This document shows, piece after piece, positions 28,293-37,880 of a stretch of 64,000 nucleotides of DNA. Position numbers and translations under genes: made by a program. The DNA comes from Sulfurimonas sp. GTDB taxonomy: Bacteria > Campylobacterota > Campylobacteria > Campylobacterales > Sulfurimonadaceae. The stretch covers positions 1 through 64,000 of the forward strand of contig NZ_JAQVKP010000012.1 in the NCBI RefSeq assembly GCF_028694605.1. Reading direction: 5' to 3'. The first letter of the stretch is position 1; each line of letters opens with the position of its first letter. The notes under the pieces were generated by a model. That model made no database searches. It had not been told where the DNA came from and saw nothing but the letters and a program-made list of their open reading frames with translations.

Positions 28293-29237
28293 TTAATTGT
28301 GGTAGTCATTGATGATGATAAATTTGAGTCCATCACGAGTAGAGCGAACAGCTACATACTTGTTTGGATATTTCTCACGAAGCTCTTTAAGCGCAATTTG
28401 AATCAAAACACCATCAAGTATTTTTGTCTGTGCACGCCCATCCCTATCAATATTTTCGCAAACAGTGACAAGATATCTTGCGATAGACTCCTCTTGATTT
28501 TTCAAAAACTCTGCTATCTCCAAACGAAGCTGCAACTGGTACTTGGTATTAATCCAGTTAAAAATCATATATGAGAGCGCCTTGTAGCGATACCCCTCTT
28601 TTCCGATTAGAAGCGCTGCATCATCACCCTTAAACTCTATAAGAAGCGTGTTTGCATCATGCGCACTAACCTCTATTTTATCGATTTTAAAGCATGTTAG
28701 GGCAAAGAGTTCATTTATCTCTTTAGAAACGGCAGAAGCAACTTCGTAAGCGCTGATTTTCCCCTCTTGTTCCTCCTCGCAAAATACATCCTCTTCATCA
28801 TAATCAGCAGTATAGTTAATCCCTGCCATATCATAATCATCATCCTCTTGCGTACTAACAAAAGATTCAGGCATGATTGTGTCATTTACTATATTGTGTT
28901 TTGGTGCCGTAAACTCTTTTTTAGGTTTATATTCACTCTTTTGTTGAGGCTTAAACTCTTTTTTTATTGGCTGTTCAGGCTCTTTTAGTTTTTCTTGCAT
29001 AGGGGCAGGCGGAATTTTTGTCTCTTCTATTTTTTGTGACGTGGCAACTGTTTGAGGCGGGAGATTTTCTTTGCTCTTTTTTGCCGCTACTATGATTGCA
29101 CTCTTTTTAAAAAATCCCATAAACCCATTGCTTGGAACCTGAACAATCTCAATCGCCAACTCACTGGCAGAACATCCAAGAGCTGAAGCGGCATCTTTAC
29201 ATGCCTGCTCCAGAGTGGTTGATTCTATCTTAATCAT
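28293..29237 (-). CDS. khpB: Jag/KhpB RNA-binding protein
   Basis: A 314-residue protein with an N-terminal Jag domain (1-50: IESTTLEQACKDAASALG, VPSNGFMGFFKKSA), a low-complexity Lys/Pro/Gln/Glu linker (55-165), then KH (about 170-250: LLIGKEGYRYKALSYMI) and R3H (to 314). KhpB proteins bind RNA and affect cell envelope growth. ATG at 29237 is chosen because GGAG lies 10 nt upstream; a longer reading from 29264 would run further into yidC. It overlaps the yidC stop by 8 bp, the usual yidC-jag arrangement. Confidence 0.9.
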   Translation of the reverse strand: MIKIESTTLEQACKDAASALGCSASELAIEIVQVPSNGFMGFFKKSAIIVAAKKSKENLPPQTVATSQKIEETKIPPAPMQEKLKEPEQPIKKEFKPQQKSEYKPKKEFTAPKHNIVNDTIMPESFVSTQEDDDYDMAGINYTADYDEEDVFCEEEQEGKISAYEVASAVSKEINELFALTCFKIDKIEVSAHDANTLLIEFKGDDAALLIGKEGYRYKALSYMIFNWINTKYQLQLRLEIAEFLKNQEESIARYLVTVCENIDRDGRAQTKILDGVLIQIALKELREKYPNKYVAVRSTRDGLKFIIINDYHN

Positions 29238-30858
29238 TCTCTTTCTCCACATGTTTTTGGGCATGTTTATGTGCGGCTATAGCAGCATCTTTTGCATTTT
29301 TGAACTGCTGATTGACTATAAACTGCTGAGCGATAGAGAAAAGGTTGTTGACAAACCAGTAAAGAACCAAACCTGATGGGAAAGTTACAAAGAAAAATGT
29401 AAAAATAACCGGCAAATATTTAAAAATCTTCTCTTGAATCGGATCCGTAAAGTTGCTCGGTGTAAGTTTTTGCTGGTAGTACATAGACGCACCCATTAAA
29501 ATAGGCAAGATAAAAGTTCCGTCCATTCTTGAAAGGTCACTTACCCAGAACATCCACGGCGCACCCTGAAGTTCCACTGCATTTAAAAGAACGCGGTAAA
29601 TCGCAAAAAAGACCGGAATCTGCAGAAGCATAGGAAGACATCCGCCAAGAGGATTTGCTCCGTGTTTTTTATACATATCCATAACAGCCGCATTCATACG
29701 CTGAGGGTCGCCTTTATATTTTGCTTGAAGTTCTTTGATTTGCGGTGCGATGTCTTTCATCTTCTGCATCGAAACCATACCTTTGTACGTCAAAGGATAA
29801 AGAATCACTCTGATGATAAGCGTAAGCCCTATAATCGACCAACCCCAATTTCCAAAGATACCGTGCAGCCACATAAGAAGCTGAAACAACGGTTTAGAAG
29901 CAAATGTAAACCACCCATACTCAATCGCATTTATCAAAACAGGATTAATCGCGTGGAGAGTTTTGTACTCTTTTTGCCCTATATAGCCGCTAAAGTTCAT
30001 ATTTTGCAGTGCTTCAAAGTAAAGAACAGGATTACTCTCTTTGTCTCTCTCTACGATTATGTTGGTATCTTTAGCAAATCCATACATAATGCTTGCAGAG
30101 TATTGATCAAAAGCAGAGATTAGCTCTACCCCCGAAAATGTCTTACGCCCTTGTGCATCACCATCTTCAATGATAGTAACTATCTGGTCGTCAGTATAAA
30201 CCATTGCACCCGAAACCGTCATCATCTGCTCAGTGATTTGCGGTCGTTGCCCTAAATAGATAAAATATTTTTTATCTTCAGAGAGTGCAACTTTGACATC
30301 ATAATGCCCATCATCATAAAAAGTAATCTCTTTTGTCACCGTAAGTGTTGAGAGCTTTTGCGTAAGAGTCACCTTTTGAGGTTCACCCTCTAGTGTTATT
30401 GCAGACTTATCTGCGGTATATGGAGTTTTTAGAGCTTCTTCATTGAGATTCTCATCCAAAAATCTGATAAAAAGAGGCTTGGTTCCATTTGCCGGTATAA
30501 GCTCGGCATGCTTGTCGTTTTTATCGTTGTATTTGTCTTGAAGCAACGTTTTTGACGCTACTCTTCCCAGTGTGTCCATTTTTAAAACAAACTTACTATT
30601 GTTCAGTGTTACTAACGTACTTAAATCATTTGCCGCTATCTTTTCACTGGCGGAGACTGCATGTCCTGCCGCTTCCTCAGCTTTGAGAGTTGGAGTTTGG
30701 GTTGCTGTTTGCGCACTCTTTGCGTTTTGAGTTGCTACCAGTGCTGCCTCTTGTTGCTCCGGTGGAAAAATTGCTGTATATGCTATAAAAAACACAAACG
30801 ATAGCAATACGGCTACTATTAATCTCTGATTTGGTGTCATTTTGTCGAACACGGTCAC
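29230..30858 (-). CDS. yidC: Membrane protein insertase YidC
   Basis: A 542-residue insertase that integrates membrane proteins alone or with SecYEG. First helix at 10-28 (RLIVAVLLSFVFFIAYTA), a large periplasmic domain (30-320), then the conserved five-helix core with GNWGWSIIGLTLIIR, GGCLPMLLQIPVFFAIYRVL and FVNNLFSIAQQFIVNQ, and a basic C-terminal tail. GTG at 30858 overlaps the yidD stop as GTGA; an ATG six codons later is an alternative. Confidence 0.96.
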   Translation of the reverse strand: MTVFDKMTPNQRLIVAVLLSFVFFIAYTAIFPPEQQEAALVATQNAKSAQTATQTPTLKAEEAAGHAVSASEKIAANDLSTLVTLNNSKFVLKMDTLGRVASKTLLQDKYNDKNDKHAELIPANGTKPLFIRFLDENLNEEALKTPYTADKSAITLEGEPQKVTLTQKLSTLTVTKEITFYDDGHYDVKVALSEDKKYFIYLGQRPQITEQMMTVSGAMVYTDDQIVTIIEDGDAQGRKTFSGVELISAFDQYSASIMYGFAKDTNIIVERDKESNPVLYFEALQNMNFSGYIGQKEYKTLHAINPVLINAIEYGWFTFASKPLFQLLMWLHGIFGNWGWSIIGLTLIIRVILYPLTYKGMVSMQKMKDIAPQIKELQAKYKGDPQRMNAAVMDMYKKHGANPLGGCLPMLLQIPVFFAIYRVLLNAVELQGAPWMFWVSDLSRMDGTFILPILMGASMYYQQKLTPSNFTDPIQEKIFKYLPVIFTFFFVTFPSGLVLYWFVNNLFSIAQQFIVNQQFKNAKDAAIAAHKHAQKHVEKEND

Positions 30859-31181
30859 CCTTTATATGAAAAATTTTTTATGATATAAAAACGGTTTTTT
30901 TTATTTGGAACCAACCAATATTTTATAGCATCAACCCCAAGTTTTGCGGGTTTTAAAGAGAGCTTATCAAGCAATGGATAGTCTATACCGCCCTCAAAGA
31001 GTTGATTGCAACGCAGTATTCTAGTAAAAGTGTGGTAAAAAGCACTTGAAATGGAGTTATTTTCAAAATGAATTCTTGCATATTGGCTACAAGATGGGTA
31101 ATATCTGCAACTGCCATAGCCAATGAGAGTAAAAAACTTCTGATAAAGCCATAATAATTTCAGCAAAAATGCTCTAACCAT
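30855..31181 (-). CDS. yidD: Membrane protein insertion efficiency factor YidD
   Basis: A 108-residue membrane-associated protein assisting YidC. The family pattern is clear: amphipathic N-terminus, CRYYPSCSQYA with its cysteine pair, and RILRCNQLFEGGIDYP. A short basic C-terminal extension (NKKNRFYIIKN) follows. It overlaps rnpA by 8 bp and yidC by 4 bp, so the whole chain is translationally coupled. Confidence 0.94.
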   Translation of the reverse strand: MVRAFLLKLLWLYQKFFTLIGYGSCRYYPSCSQYARIHFENNSISSAFYHTFTRILRCNQLFEGGIDYPLLDKLSLKPAKLGVDAIKYWLVPNKKNRFYIIKNFSYKG

Positions 31182-31527
31182 TTGCGCTCTTTTTAAAAGT
31201 ATTCAAGCGATTTAAAACTTTTTCAAAATCCGATTTGAGTTTTTCATGAGTTGTTTCATTAATGGCTTGCTTGGCTACAAAGATATATGTGCCATCTTCA
31301 AGCATAGAAGAGTAAGTGATAAACAGAGCCCGAAGTCTTCTTTTTGCTCTGTTTCTCTGTACGGCGTTGCCAATTTTTTTAGTAGCCGTAAACCCAACTT
31401 TTTTAGTGTTGGCTGCGGGGAGAAAAAACAGTACAACACTGCTTGTATGTGCATCCTTCCCTTTTCTATAGATATACTGAAACTCGCGATGCAGTTTCAG
31501 CGTATAGAAATTTCCTAAACTGACAAT
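31174..31527 (-). CDS. rnpA: Ribonuclease P protein component, probable ATT start
   Basis: The frame between rpmH and yidD translates to a RNase P protein of about 117 residues: [20 protein letters not shown] near the N-terminus and the family signature [17 protein letters not shown]. It binds the RNA subunit and assists tRNA 5' processing. No ATG, GTG or TTG exists ahead of the conserved N-terminus: upstream of it are only ATT (31525-31527) and a stop. ATT with AAAGG about 8 nt ahead is the best start; a CTG nine codons later would cut into the conserved region. It overlaps rpmH by 13 bp and yidD by 8 bp. Confidence 0.88.
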   Translation of the reverse strand: MVSLGNFYTLKLHREFQYIYRKGKDAHTSSVVLFFLPAANTKKVGFTATKKIGNAVQRNRAKRRLRALFITYSSMLEDGTYIFVAKQAINETTHEKLKSDFEKVLNRLNTFKKSANG

Positions 31528-31649
31528 TTTTTACGACCTTTTGCACGACGACGGTTAAGTACACGACGACCGTTTTTTGTTGCCATTCTTGCTCTGAAAC
31601 CGTGAGTTGACTTTCTCGGCTTACCATGAGGCTGGTATGTTCTTTTCAT
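31515..31649 (-). CDS. rpmH: 50S ribosomal protein L34
   Basis: A 44-residue ribosomal protein starting [18 protein letters not shown] and continuing [20 protein letters not shown], the unmistakable L34 sequence. Ribosome site AAGGA lies about 8 nt upstream. It heads the rpmH-rnpA-yidD-yidC-khpB-mnmE-ruvX cluster found in most bacteria. No dnaA or replication-origin boxes were seen beside it. Confidence 0.97.
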   Translation of the reverse strand: MKRTYQPHGKPRKSTHGFRARMATKNGRRVLNRRRAKGRKKLSV

Positions 31650-31699
31650 GACATATCCTTCTTTAAAATTAAGTCCGAAACTATATATGAAAGTTACTT

Positions 31700-31745
31700 A
31701 AAGAGCGGTTAAGTTTTCTATTTTTCAAACTGCCAACCGCTCTTT
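31700..31745 (-). terminator. Hairpin downstream of clpB
   Basis: An 11-bp stem, AAAGAGCGGTT with AACCGCTCTTT, encloses a smaller AGTTT/AAACT stem. It begins 10 bp past the clpB stop and lies before the rpmH promoter region. The T tract on the leftward strand is short. Confidence 0.6.
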
Positions 31746-31754
31746 TGTAACCTC

Positions 31755-34331
31755 TTAAGAGATTTTTACTTCTATTTCACCGTCTTTATAATCAAACTCT
31801 ACATAAGAACCCTCAACAACCCTGCCCTCTAAAATCAGCTCCGCAAGTCTATCCTCAACAATCTCATAAAGAGCACGCTTAAGCGGTCTTGCGCCATAGA
31901 TAGGGTCAAACCCTGCTTCTGCGATATAGGCTTTTGCATTTTGACTTAACGCTATATGGATATCTCTTCCCGCCACTTTTTTAGCGATTTCACTAAAGAA
32001 AATATCAACGATTCCGACTATCTGTTCACGACCCAGAGCATTAAAGATAACAATATCATCCAAACGGTTTAAAAATTCCGGCTTAAACGATTTTTTAAGC
32101 TCACCCAAAACCATCTCTTGAAGCGCATCTGAATTTGGATTTTCTATAATCTTTTGGCTTGCAATATTTGAAGTTAAAATGATGATAGTATTTGTAAAGT
32201 CAACCGTCACCCCTTTGTTATCCGTCAATCTTCCATCATCAAGCACCTGCAATAGGATATTGAAAACATCCGGATGCGCCTTTTCCACCTCATCAAACAA
32301 GATGACACTGTAAGGCTTTCTTCTTACCGCTTCCGTGAGCTGTCCGCCCTCTTCATACCCCACATATCCGGGTGCTGCACCGACAAGGCGTGAAACTGAG
32401 TGTTTTTCCATATACTCGCTCATGTCTATTCGCACCATAGCATCGGGAGAGTCAAATAAAAACTTTGCCAAAGTCTTCGCCGTCTGTGTTTTTCCGACAC
32501 CCGTAGGTCCTAAAAAGAGAAAACTTCCAATCGGAGAGTTACCGCTAGACAGCCCCGCTTTGTTTCTCTTTATGGCACGAGCAACCGCATGCGTCGCCTT
32601 GCTCTGTCCCACAACCTCTTTGTTAAGCTCCTCTTCGACATTTAAAATCTTGTCTTTGTCTGCTTGGAGCATCTTTTTTACGGGTATGCCCGTCCATCTT
32701 GAGATGATAGAAGCTATAGACTCTTCATCAACACTGTTTTTAAGAAGCGTACCCTCTTTTTGCATTCTTGCCCAGTTTTCTGTTACCTTCTTCTCCTCAG
32801 CTTGAAGCTGTGGTATCTGCCCATACTCTATCTCTGCGGCTTTGTTGAACTCAGAAGCATTTTTTGCGATATTTGCCTCTCTTTTTTTTGCTTCTATCTC
32901 ATTTTTTATGCTTGAAATCTTTCCAAAGACCTCTTTTTCATAGGCAAACTGAGACTCCAGACTTCTTACTCTCTCCTCAACATCTGCCAACTCTTTTTTT
33001 ATCTCTTCAAGTCGTTTTGTATTTGCAGCGGATTCTTCCATCTTAAGAGCTTCCTCTTCAACACGCAACTCCGACCTTTTTACTTTTGCGCTGCTTAGCG
33101 CATGGGGTTCAGACTCAATCTGCATTTTCAGTTCTGCGGCAGCTTCGTCTATAAGGTCGATAGCTTTATCCGGCAAAAATCTATCTGCTATGTATCTATC
33201 CGAGAGTTTTGCCGCCGCAACAAGCGCGCTGTCTGTAATGGTAACATTATGGTGCGTTTCAAGCCTCTCTTTTATACCGCGTAAAATCTGGAGCGACTGA
33301 TTGACTGTCGGTTCATCAAGGTTAATCGGCAAAAAGCGTCTCTGGAGCGCCATATCTTTTTCAAAATACTTTCTATACTCCTTGAGCGTTGTCGCCCCGA
33401 TAGTATGAAGCTCTCCGCGAGCAAGTGCAGGTTTTAGGATATTTGCCGCATCCATACTCCCCTCACTAGCCCCCGCTCCGACTATAGTGTGAATCTCATC
33501 TATAAAGAGTATGATATTTCCGCTCTTTTTGACCTCATCTACTACGGATTTAAGTCTGTCTTCAAACTCGCCTCTATACTTTGCACCCGCTATGAGTGCA
33601 CTCATATCAAGTGCAATTACCTTTTTATTTTGAAGTGACGTTGGTACTTTGCCATCGCTGATTCTTTGTGCAAGACCCTCAACAAGCGCAGTTTTTCCAA
33701 CTCCAGGTTCACCGAGCAACATTGGGTTGTTTTTTGTTTTACGAATCAAAATCTGCATCATGCGTGTAATCTCTTCATCACGCCCTATCACAGGAGCAAG
33801 CTTACCTTCTCTTGCTTCTGCCGTCAAATCAATTCCATATTTTTTCAAAGACTCCAATGTCTCATCAGAGCTTTGCGACTCTATCTTTGCACCGCCGCGG
33901 GCTGCTTCAATATTTTTAGCAAACTCTGAAACATCAAGATATTTTTTAAAGAGAGTAAAAAACGGCTCATTTTTGATATTTGCCAACAGATACGTATCGA
34001 CCGCCAAAAAAGAGTCTCCGTTTTTCGTCATCAAACCTATACCGTTTTCAAGTGTCTGAACAAAATTTCTTGAGATTCTGATGTTCTCTTTTGAGAGAGA
34101 AGATGCTTTTGGAAGTTTTTCACTTAAACTTTTTACATCAAGCTCAATCGCAACCTTGTTAATGTTCATCTTGTTAAATATCTGGTTAAGTACAGAGTTG
34201 GAGTTTGTAAGCTGCGCCCACAAAAAATGTATCGGCTCTACTTCCTGATTTTTGTTATGCAAAGCAAGCGAAACTGCCGACTCAATGGATTCACTCATGT
34301 TGTTTGTCAATTTTTCAAATATATTATTCAT
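31755..34331 (-). CDS. clpB: Disaggregase chaperone ClpB
   Basis: An 858-residue hexameric AAA+ chaperone that rescues aggregated proteins with DnaK. Order: N-terminal Clp repeat domain (1-145), NBD1 with Walker [14 protein letters not shown] near 204, coiled-coil middle domain (about 400-520), NBD2 with [13 protein letters not shown] near 599 and [19 protein letters not shown], and the D2 small domain. Both Walker B acidic motifs are intact. Preceded by a consensus promoter overlapped by an HspR-like inverted repeat, so it is probably heat-shock controlled. Confidence 0.97.
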   Translation of the reverse strand: MNNIFEKLTNNMSESIESAVSLALHNKNQEVEPIHFLWAQLTNSNSVLNQIFNKMNINKVAIELDVKSLSEKLPKASSLSKENIRISRNFVQTLENGIGLMTKNGDSFLAVDTYLLANIKNEPFFTLFKKYLDVSEFAKNIEAARGGAKIESQSSDETLESLKKYGIDLTAEAREGKLAPVIGRDEEITRMMQILIRKTKNNPMLLGEPGVGKTALVEGLAQRISDGKVPTSLQNKKVIALDMSALIAGAKYRGEFEDRLKSVVDEVKKSGNIILFIDEIHTIVGAGASEGSMDAANILKPALARGELHTIGATTLKEYRKYFEKDMALQRRFLPINLDEPTVNQSLQILRGIKERLETHHNVTITDSALVAAAKLSDRYIADRFLPDKAIDLIDEAAAELKMQIESEPHALSSAKVKRSELRVEEEALKMEESAANTKRLEEIKKELADVEERVRSLESQFAYEKEVFGKISSIKNEIEAKKREANIAKNASEFNKAAEIEYGQIPQLQAEEKKVTENWARMQKEGTLLKNSVDEESIASIISRWTGIPVKKMLQADKDKILNVEEELNKEVVGQSKATHAVARAIKRNKAGLSSGNSPIGSFLFLGPTGVGKTQTAKTLAKFLFDSPDAMVRIDMSEYMEKHSVSRLVGAAPGYVGYEEGGQLTEAVRRKPYSVILFDEVEKAHPDVFNILLQVLDDGRLTDNKGVTVDFTNTIIILTSNIASQKIIENPNSDALQEMVLGELKKSFKPEFLNRLDDIVIFNALGREQIVGIVDIFFSEIAKKVAGRDIHIALSQNAKAYIAEAGFDPIYGARPLKRALYEIVEDRLAELILEGRVVEGSYVEFDYKDGEIEVKIS

Positions 34332-34363
34332 ACTCTTTATCCTCGTATCTAAAAGTTGGAAAA

Positions 34364-34394
34364 ATTATAGCAAGTTGAGTGACTTCTTGTCAAG
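34364..34394 (-). promoter_or_regulatory. clpB promoter overlapped by a HAIR-like (HspR) repeat
   Basis: Reading leftward, TTGACA (34393-34388) and TATAAT (34369-34364) are exact consensus with an 18-bp spacer. Overlapping the -35 and spacer is CTTGACA-N7-ACTCAAC (34394-34374), which matches the HspR target CTTGAGT-N7-ACTCAAG at 11 of 14 positions. HspR represses clpB in Campylobacter and Helicobacter relatives. The hspR gene is not in this window. Confidence 0.65.
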
Positions 34395-34475
34395 TCTTTT
34401 TAGTCTAACTGTATTAAACTTACTTTTAATTTGATTTGTATTATAATTCCAAAAAAATTTTACAAGGAGATTTCT

Positions 34476-35153
34476 ATGCCAACTATCCTTGACACCATCA
34501 TCAACCGCTCCTCCAAAAGAGCATATCTGCCAAGACCTGTACCGCTTGATATCCAAGAAAAAATCTTAGAAGCCGCTGCCATGACACCAAGCGGAGCAAA
34601 TATGCAGCCATGGATAACCTATGCGGTAAGCAATCAAGAGATTTTAAAAAAAATCGGTGATGCTATCATTCAAAAAATGCAAAGCGGTGTAGCACACGAG
34701 CAGTTTATCCAATACTATCCGCTTAATTGGAAACCTATCTATAAAAAAAGAAGACTTGAGACAGGCGTGGGTCTTTATGAACTTATGGGTGTAGAGAGAA
34801 AAGATATAGAAAAAAGAACGCAGATGTGGCATGATAACTTTCGATGGTTTGGCGCACAAACAGTTTTTTTCGTCTTCACCGACAAGGCGATGATAGAGGG
34901 AGCACAAGGAGCGTTAATCGATTGCGGCGCATATATGCAAAGCATTATGTTAGCAGCGAGAGTCTTTGGCATAGAGAGCTGCCCGCAAGGCTCAACGACA
35001 GAGTTTGGCAAGGTAATCGCAGAGGTACTAGATGCACCCCAAAACTTAGCCCTGCTCTATAGCGTTGTTCTGGGATACGAAGACAAAGATGCCAAAATCA
35101 ATACTTACAGACCATCGAGAGTTCCGCTGAGCGAAAGTGTTGTTTTTCTTTAG
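34476..35153 (+). CDS. Nitroreductase-family FMN oxidoreductase
   Basis: A 225-residue flavoprotein of the NfsB-like superfamily, expected to reduce nitro compounds or quinones with NAD(P)H. N-terminal FMN-binding segment INRSSKRAYLPRPVP and MTPSGANMQPW are diagnostic; a later GIESCPQGS region forms the second flavin contact. ATG at 34476 is used because AAGGAG lies 8 nt ahead; the frame is open 15 codons further upstream but without a ribosome site. TATAAT at 34442-34447 is the likely -10. Physiological substrate unknown. Confidence 0.85.
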   Translation: MPTILDTIINRSSKRAYLPRPVPLDIQEKILEAAAMTPSGANMQPWITYAVSNQEILKKIGDAIIQKMQSGVAHEQFIQYYPLNWKPIYKKRRLETGVGLYELMGVERKDIEKRTQMWHDNFRWFGAQTVFFVFTDKAMIEGAQGALIDCGAYMQSIMLAARVFGIESCPQGSTTEFGKVIAEVLDAPQNLALLYSVVLGYEDKDAKINTYRPSRVPLSESVVFL

Positions 35154-35171
35154 GATTCTTGCAAAAGAAGT

Positions 35172-36026
35172 CTAAAGAAGACTTTTTTGCCTGTAGCGTG
35201 CAAGCATACTCTCATTGCCGCTTACACCTCCGCTATGAATGTACAAAATTTCTTCTTGTGTTTGCTCTAAGAGTGCCATCCACATAGATGGTGCATAAAT
35301 CAAATCAAACTCTACTCCGGTGCCTAAAAGTTTTTGTTGTATCTCTAAAAACTCTCTGTATGGCTTTGCAAAATGGTACTTCTTTCTTGGCTCTAGTATG
35401 ATTAGATTTTTTGGGAGCGGATGCAAAGCACTCATCTGTTTTTTAAGATATTCACTGTCTCCAACACAAGGAGTGGTGTAAACTCTGTACTCCGGCAAAC
35501 TAAGTGCCAAAAAAAGAGCAGTTGTCCCTGTTCCTGATGGCGTAGCCAGAGACATAACATCCAAACCGCTCTCTCTTATCTCTTTTGCCAAAACCTCAAG
35601 TCCGAGTTTTGCTTCTTCTACTGCTCCCCCTTGATCAATGACAAACATTCTCTCATCCATACTCAAACGCACGGAAGCAACAAAATCTTTGTAGTAGTAC
35701 TCTTCTATCTCCACATGCTCCATGCCAAGTTTTTTTGCATTAAAAAAGTTACCGCAATTTTCATTTTTCTGTGTATCGCTAAGAGGTTTGGTGTAGTATG
35801 TAAAGTGCCAGCTTTTCTTCTTGCACATTGCGGCAATTGCAAGCATTGCATTTGATTGTGTACCGCCGTAAGAGATAATTTTGTCAAGTTTGTCTGATTG
35901 GGTTTGTAAAAGTGCGTGAAGTTTGCGGAATTTGTTTCCTGCCAAAAAAGGGTCTGCCAAATCATCCCTTTTGACATAAAAACTCCTCCCATCCAAAGAG
36001 ATTTCAGTGACGGGAGTGTTATACAT
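35172..36026 (-). CDS. PLP-dependent ACC deaminase / D-cysteine desulfhydrase family enzyme
   Basis: A 284-residue fold-type II PLP enzyme. FYVKRDDLADPFLAGNKFRKL (shown in two parts: FYVKRDDL and AGNKFRKL) carries the PLP-binding Lys32, and SYGGTQSNAML (52-62) the substrate/phosphate loop; SGTGTTALFLAL is a further phosphate-binding turn. It is about 40 residues shorter than typical relatives, with a compact C-terminus. Members act on D-cysteine or similar amino acids; the substrate here is not resolved. It shares no evident operon: the PEB4-like gene ends 6 bp upstream on the same strand. Confidence 0.8.
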   Translation of the reverse strand: MYNTPVTEISLDGRSFYVKRDDLADPFLAGNKFRKLHALLQTQSDKLDKIISYGGTQSNAMLAIAAMCKKKSWHFTYYTKPLSDTQKNENCGNFFNAKKLGMEHVEIEEYYYKDFVASVRLSMDERMFVIDQGGAVEEAKLGLEVLAKEIRESGLDVMSLATPSGTGTTALFLALSLPEYRVYTTPCVGDSEYLKKQMSALHPLPKNLIILEPRKKYHFAKPYREFLEIQQKLLGTGVEFDLIYAPSMWMALLEQTQEEILYIHSGGVSGNESMLARYRQKSLL

Positions 36027-36032
36027 ATAGAT

Positions 36033-36863
36033 TTACTTGATTTGTGCTTTTTGCTCTAGTTCTTTCATTTTTGCAAGCATAACGGTTTTTGCTTTTTCCA
36101 TCTTTAGTCTCTGCTCAATAAAAGGCTTCACTTCAGCAAAAGTTTTTGCTTTCTTTGCTTTTTTATCTTCTATATAGATGACGTGGTATCCAAACTGTGT
36201 CTTTACAGGCTCCATAGTCATCTCTTTTGGCTTCATTGCAAATGCTTTATCATTAAACTCCGGAACCATTTGACCTGACATAAAATAACCTAAATCACCG
36301 CCTTGTGCAGCACTTGCACAAGTTGACTTTGCCTTTGCTATTTCCATAAACTTATTTTTAAGAGCATCACCCTTAAGCGGCTTAAGTTCTGCAATAATAT
36401 TTTTCGCATCTCCCTCTTTTTCTACAAGTATGTGGCGTGCATTAACACTTTCGTTTTCAACAAACTCTTCTTTATTGGCATCATAGTATTTTTTTAAATC
36501 TTCATTTGAAATAGCAATCTTGTCTATCTCTTTTTTCTGCCACACCTGAATCGCTATCTCTTTTTCAATTCTTTGTGTTACTTCTTTATATTTATCTTTA
36601 TATTCAGCAGAGTTCAGTATTCCACTTTTTTTTGCATCATCATAAACCAGCTCTTTTGCAACCAACTGTTCAAGCACCTGTTTTCTAAATTCTGCCTGCT
36701 TTTCAGCCGGAACTTGATTAAATCTCCCCTGTGTTGCCGCCATAAGTTCCTTATCCACATCTTGCTGTGTGATAGCCGTTCCATTAACCGTTACTAGTGT
36801 TTGCGCCATTGACATTGATGTCATAAGAGCTAAAGACAATACTATTTTTGTTGCTGATTTCAT
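36033..36863 (-). CDS. PEB4/SurA-like periplasmic PpiC peptidyl-prolyl isomerase
   Basis: A 276-residue secreted chaperone. Signal peptide 1-20 (KSATKIVLSLALMTSMSMAQ), N-terminal SurA-type helical chaperone region (25-120), PpiC parvulin domain about 130-235 with ARHILVEKE, AQGGDLGYF and TQFGYHVIYIEDK, and a basic C-terminal helix. It is most like Campylobacter PEB4, which assists outer-membrane protein folding. ATG at 36863 is preferred (GGGGAAG ahead); a longer frame to 36914 lacks a ribosome site and would spoil the signal peptide. Confidence 0.9.
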   Translation of the reverse strand: MKSATKIVLSLALMTSMSMAQTLVTVNGTAITQQDVDKELMAATQGRFNQVPAEKQAEFRKQVLEQLVAKELVYDDAKKSGILNSAEYKDKYKEVTQRIEKEIAIQVWQKKEIDKIAISNEDLKKYYDANKEEFVENESVNARHILVEKEGDAKNIIAELKPLKGDALKNKFMEIAKAKSTCASAAQGGDLGYFMSGQMVPEFNDKAFAMKPKEMTMEPVKTQFGYHVIYIEDKKAKKAKTFAEVKPFIEQRLKMEKAKTVMLAKMKELEQKAQIK

Positions 36864-36958
36864 TAAACTTCCCCGATGATACTCTAAAATTAAAAAATTG
36901 TAGTTTGTTAACACTAATGATTATTAAACAAAACAGTTTTCTTTGTATAATTTGCCCT

Positions 36959-37603
36959 ATGAAAAAAGCAAACAGAGAAGAAATCAAACAAATTCATCAA
37001 CTTTTTATCCAAAACTATAGTGATGCAGTAACTGAACTAACCTATAAAAACAGTTACGAACTAGTTATAGCCGTCATACTCTCCGCACAATGCACCGATA
37101 AAAGAGTCAACCTTATAACTCCAGCTCTTTTTGAAAAATACCCAAACCCAAAAGCACTTTCCCTTGCAGATATCGAAGATGTAAAATCTCTTATAAACAG
37201 TTGCTCATTTTTTAACAACAAAGCAAAAAATATCATTGAAATGGCAAAAAGAGTTGTTGAAACATACGGCGGCGAGATACCAATGGATGAAAAAGAGCTT
37301 GTCACCCTTGCAGGCGTTGGACAAAAAACAGCAAATGTAGTTATGATAGAGTACATGGGAGCAAATCTAATGGCAGTTGATACACACGTTTTTCGTGTCT
37401 CACACAGACTTGGACTAAGTAACGATAAAACAGCAATAGCTACTGAAGCAACGCTTGTTAAGAAGTTTAAAAACAACCTGAGGATACTTCATCAAGGGAT
37501 AGTTCTTTTTGGACGCTACATCTGCAAAGCAAAAAACCCAAAATGCGATGAGTGTTTTTTAACTCAGTACTGTAAAACAAAAGAGAGTTTTAAAGTTGGA
37601 TAA
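36959..37603 (+). CDS. nth: Endonuclease III
   Basis: A 214-residue DNA glycosylase/AP lyase for oxidised pyrimidines. Helix-hairpin-helix LAGVGQKTANVV with catalytic Lys123, then catalytic Asp141 in AVDTHVFRV, and a [4Fe-4S] loop with Cys189, 196, 199 and 205 (CKAKNPKCDECFLTQYC). Start taken at the ATG before KKANREEIKQI; the frame is open further upstream but overlaps the divergent PEB4-like gene. Overlaps no downstream gene if the lipoprotein starts at 37635. Confidence 0.95.
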   Translation: MKKANREEIKQIHQLFIQNYSDAVTELTYKNSYELVIAVILSAQCTDKRVNLITPALFEKYPNPKALSLADIEDVKSLINSCSFFNNKAKNIIEMAKRVVETYGGEIPMDEKELVTLAGVGQKTANVVMIEYMGANLMAVDTHVFRVSHRLGLSNDKTAIATEATLVKKFKNNLRILHQGIVLFGRYICKAKNPKCDECFLTQYCKTKESFKVG

Positions 37604-37634
37604 AAGTTGGATTAGTATTTGCTTGAAGCAGTTT

Positions 37635-37877
37635 ATGACAAAATATATACTTCTCTCATCAGTGCTTTTTATACTCTCGGGATGCTTCAACAAGCATGGC
37701 ATTTCACTCCAGTATTACAGTGATTGCAAAGAGTACTACGACCTCCAAGGCTACTACCATAAAGAGTGCGGCAAAGATGACATCGTTACATACAAAGAGA
37801 TACGCACAAAAACAGGAGAGCTTGTCGATACCGTTATAGGCAAAGAGGAAGAAAAACCAAAAGGGAACGTTTGGTAA
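37635..37877 (+). CDS. Small lipoprotein of unknown function
   Basis: An 80-residue protein with a lipoprotein signal (TKYILLSSVLFILSGC), the lipobox LSGC giving the mature N-terminal Cys. The mature part is short, hydrophilic and Tyr/Lys rich, with two further Cys that could form a disulfide. A TTG-initiated version from 37596 would overlap nth by 8 bp but would bury the signal. Convergent with cmoA, 3 bp apart. No family recognised. Confidence 0.65.
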   Translation: MTKYILLSSVLFILSGCFNKHGISLQYYSDCKEYYDLQGYYHKECGKDDIVTYKEIRTKTGELVDTVIGKEEEKPKGNVW

Positions 37878-37880
37878 CTT

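Noticed and set aside
31515-31754. Replication origin beside rpmH
   Set aside because: rpmH-rnpA clusters are often near oriC, but there is no dnaA or dnaN, no DnaA-box cluster, and the region is fully explained by a leader and a terminator.
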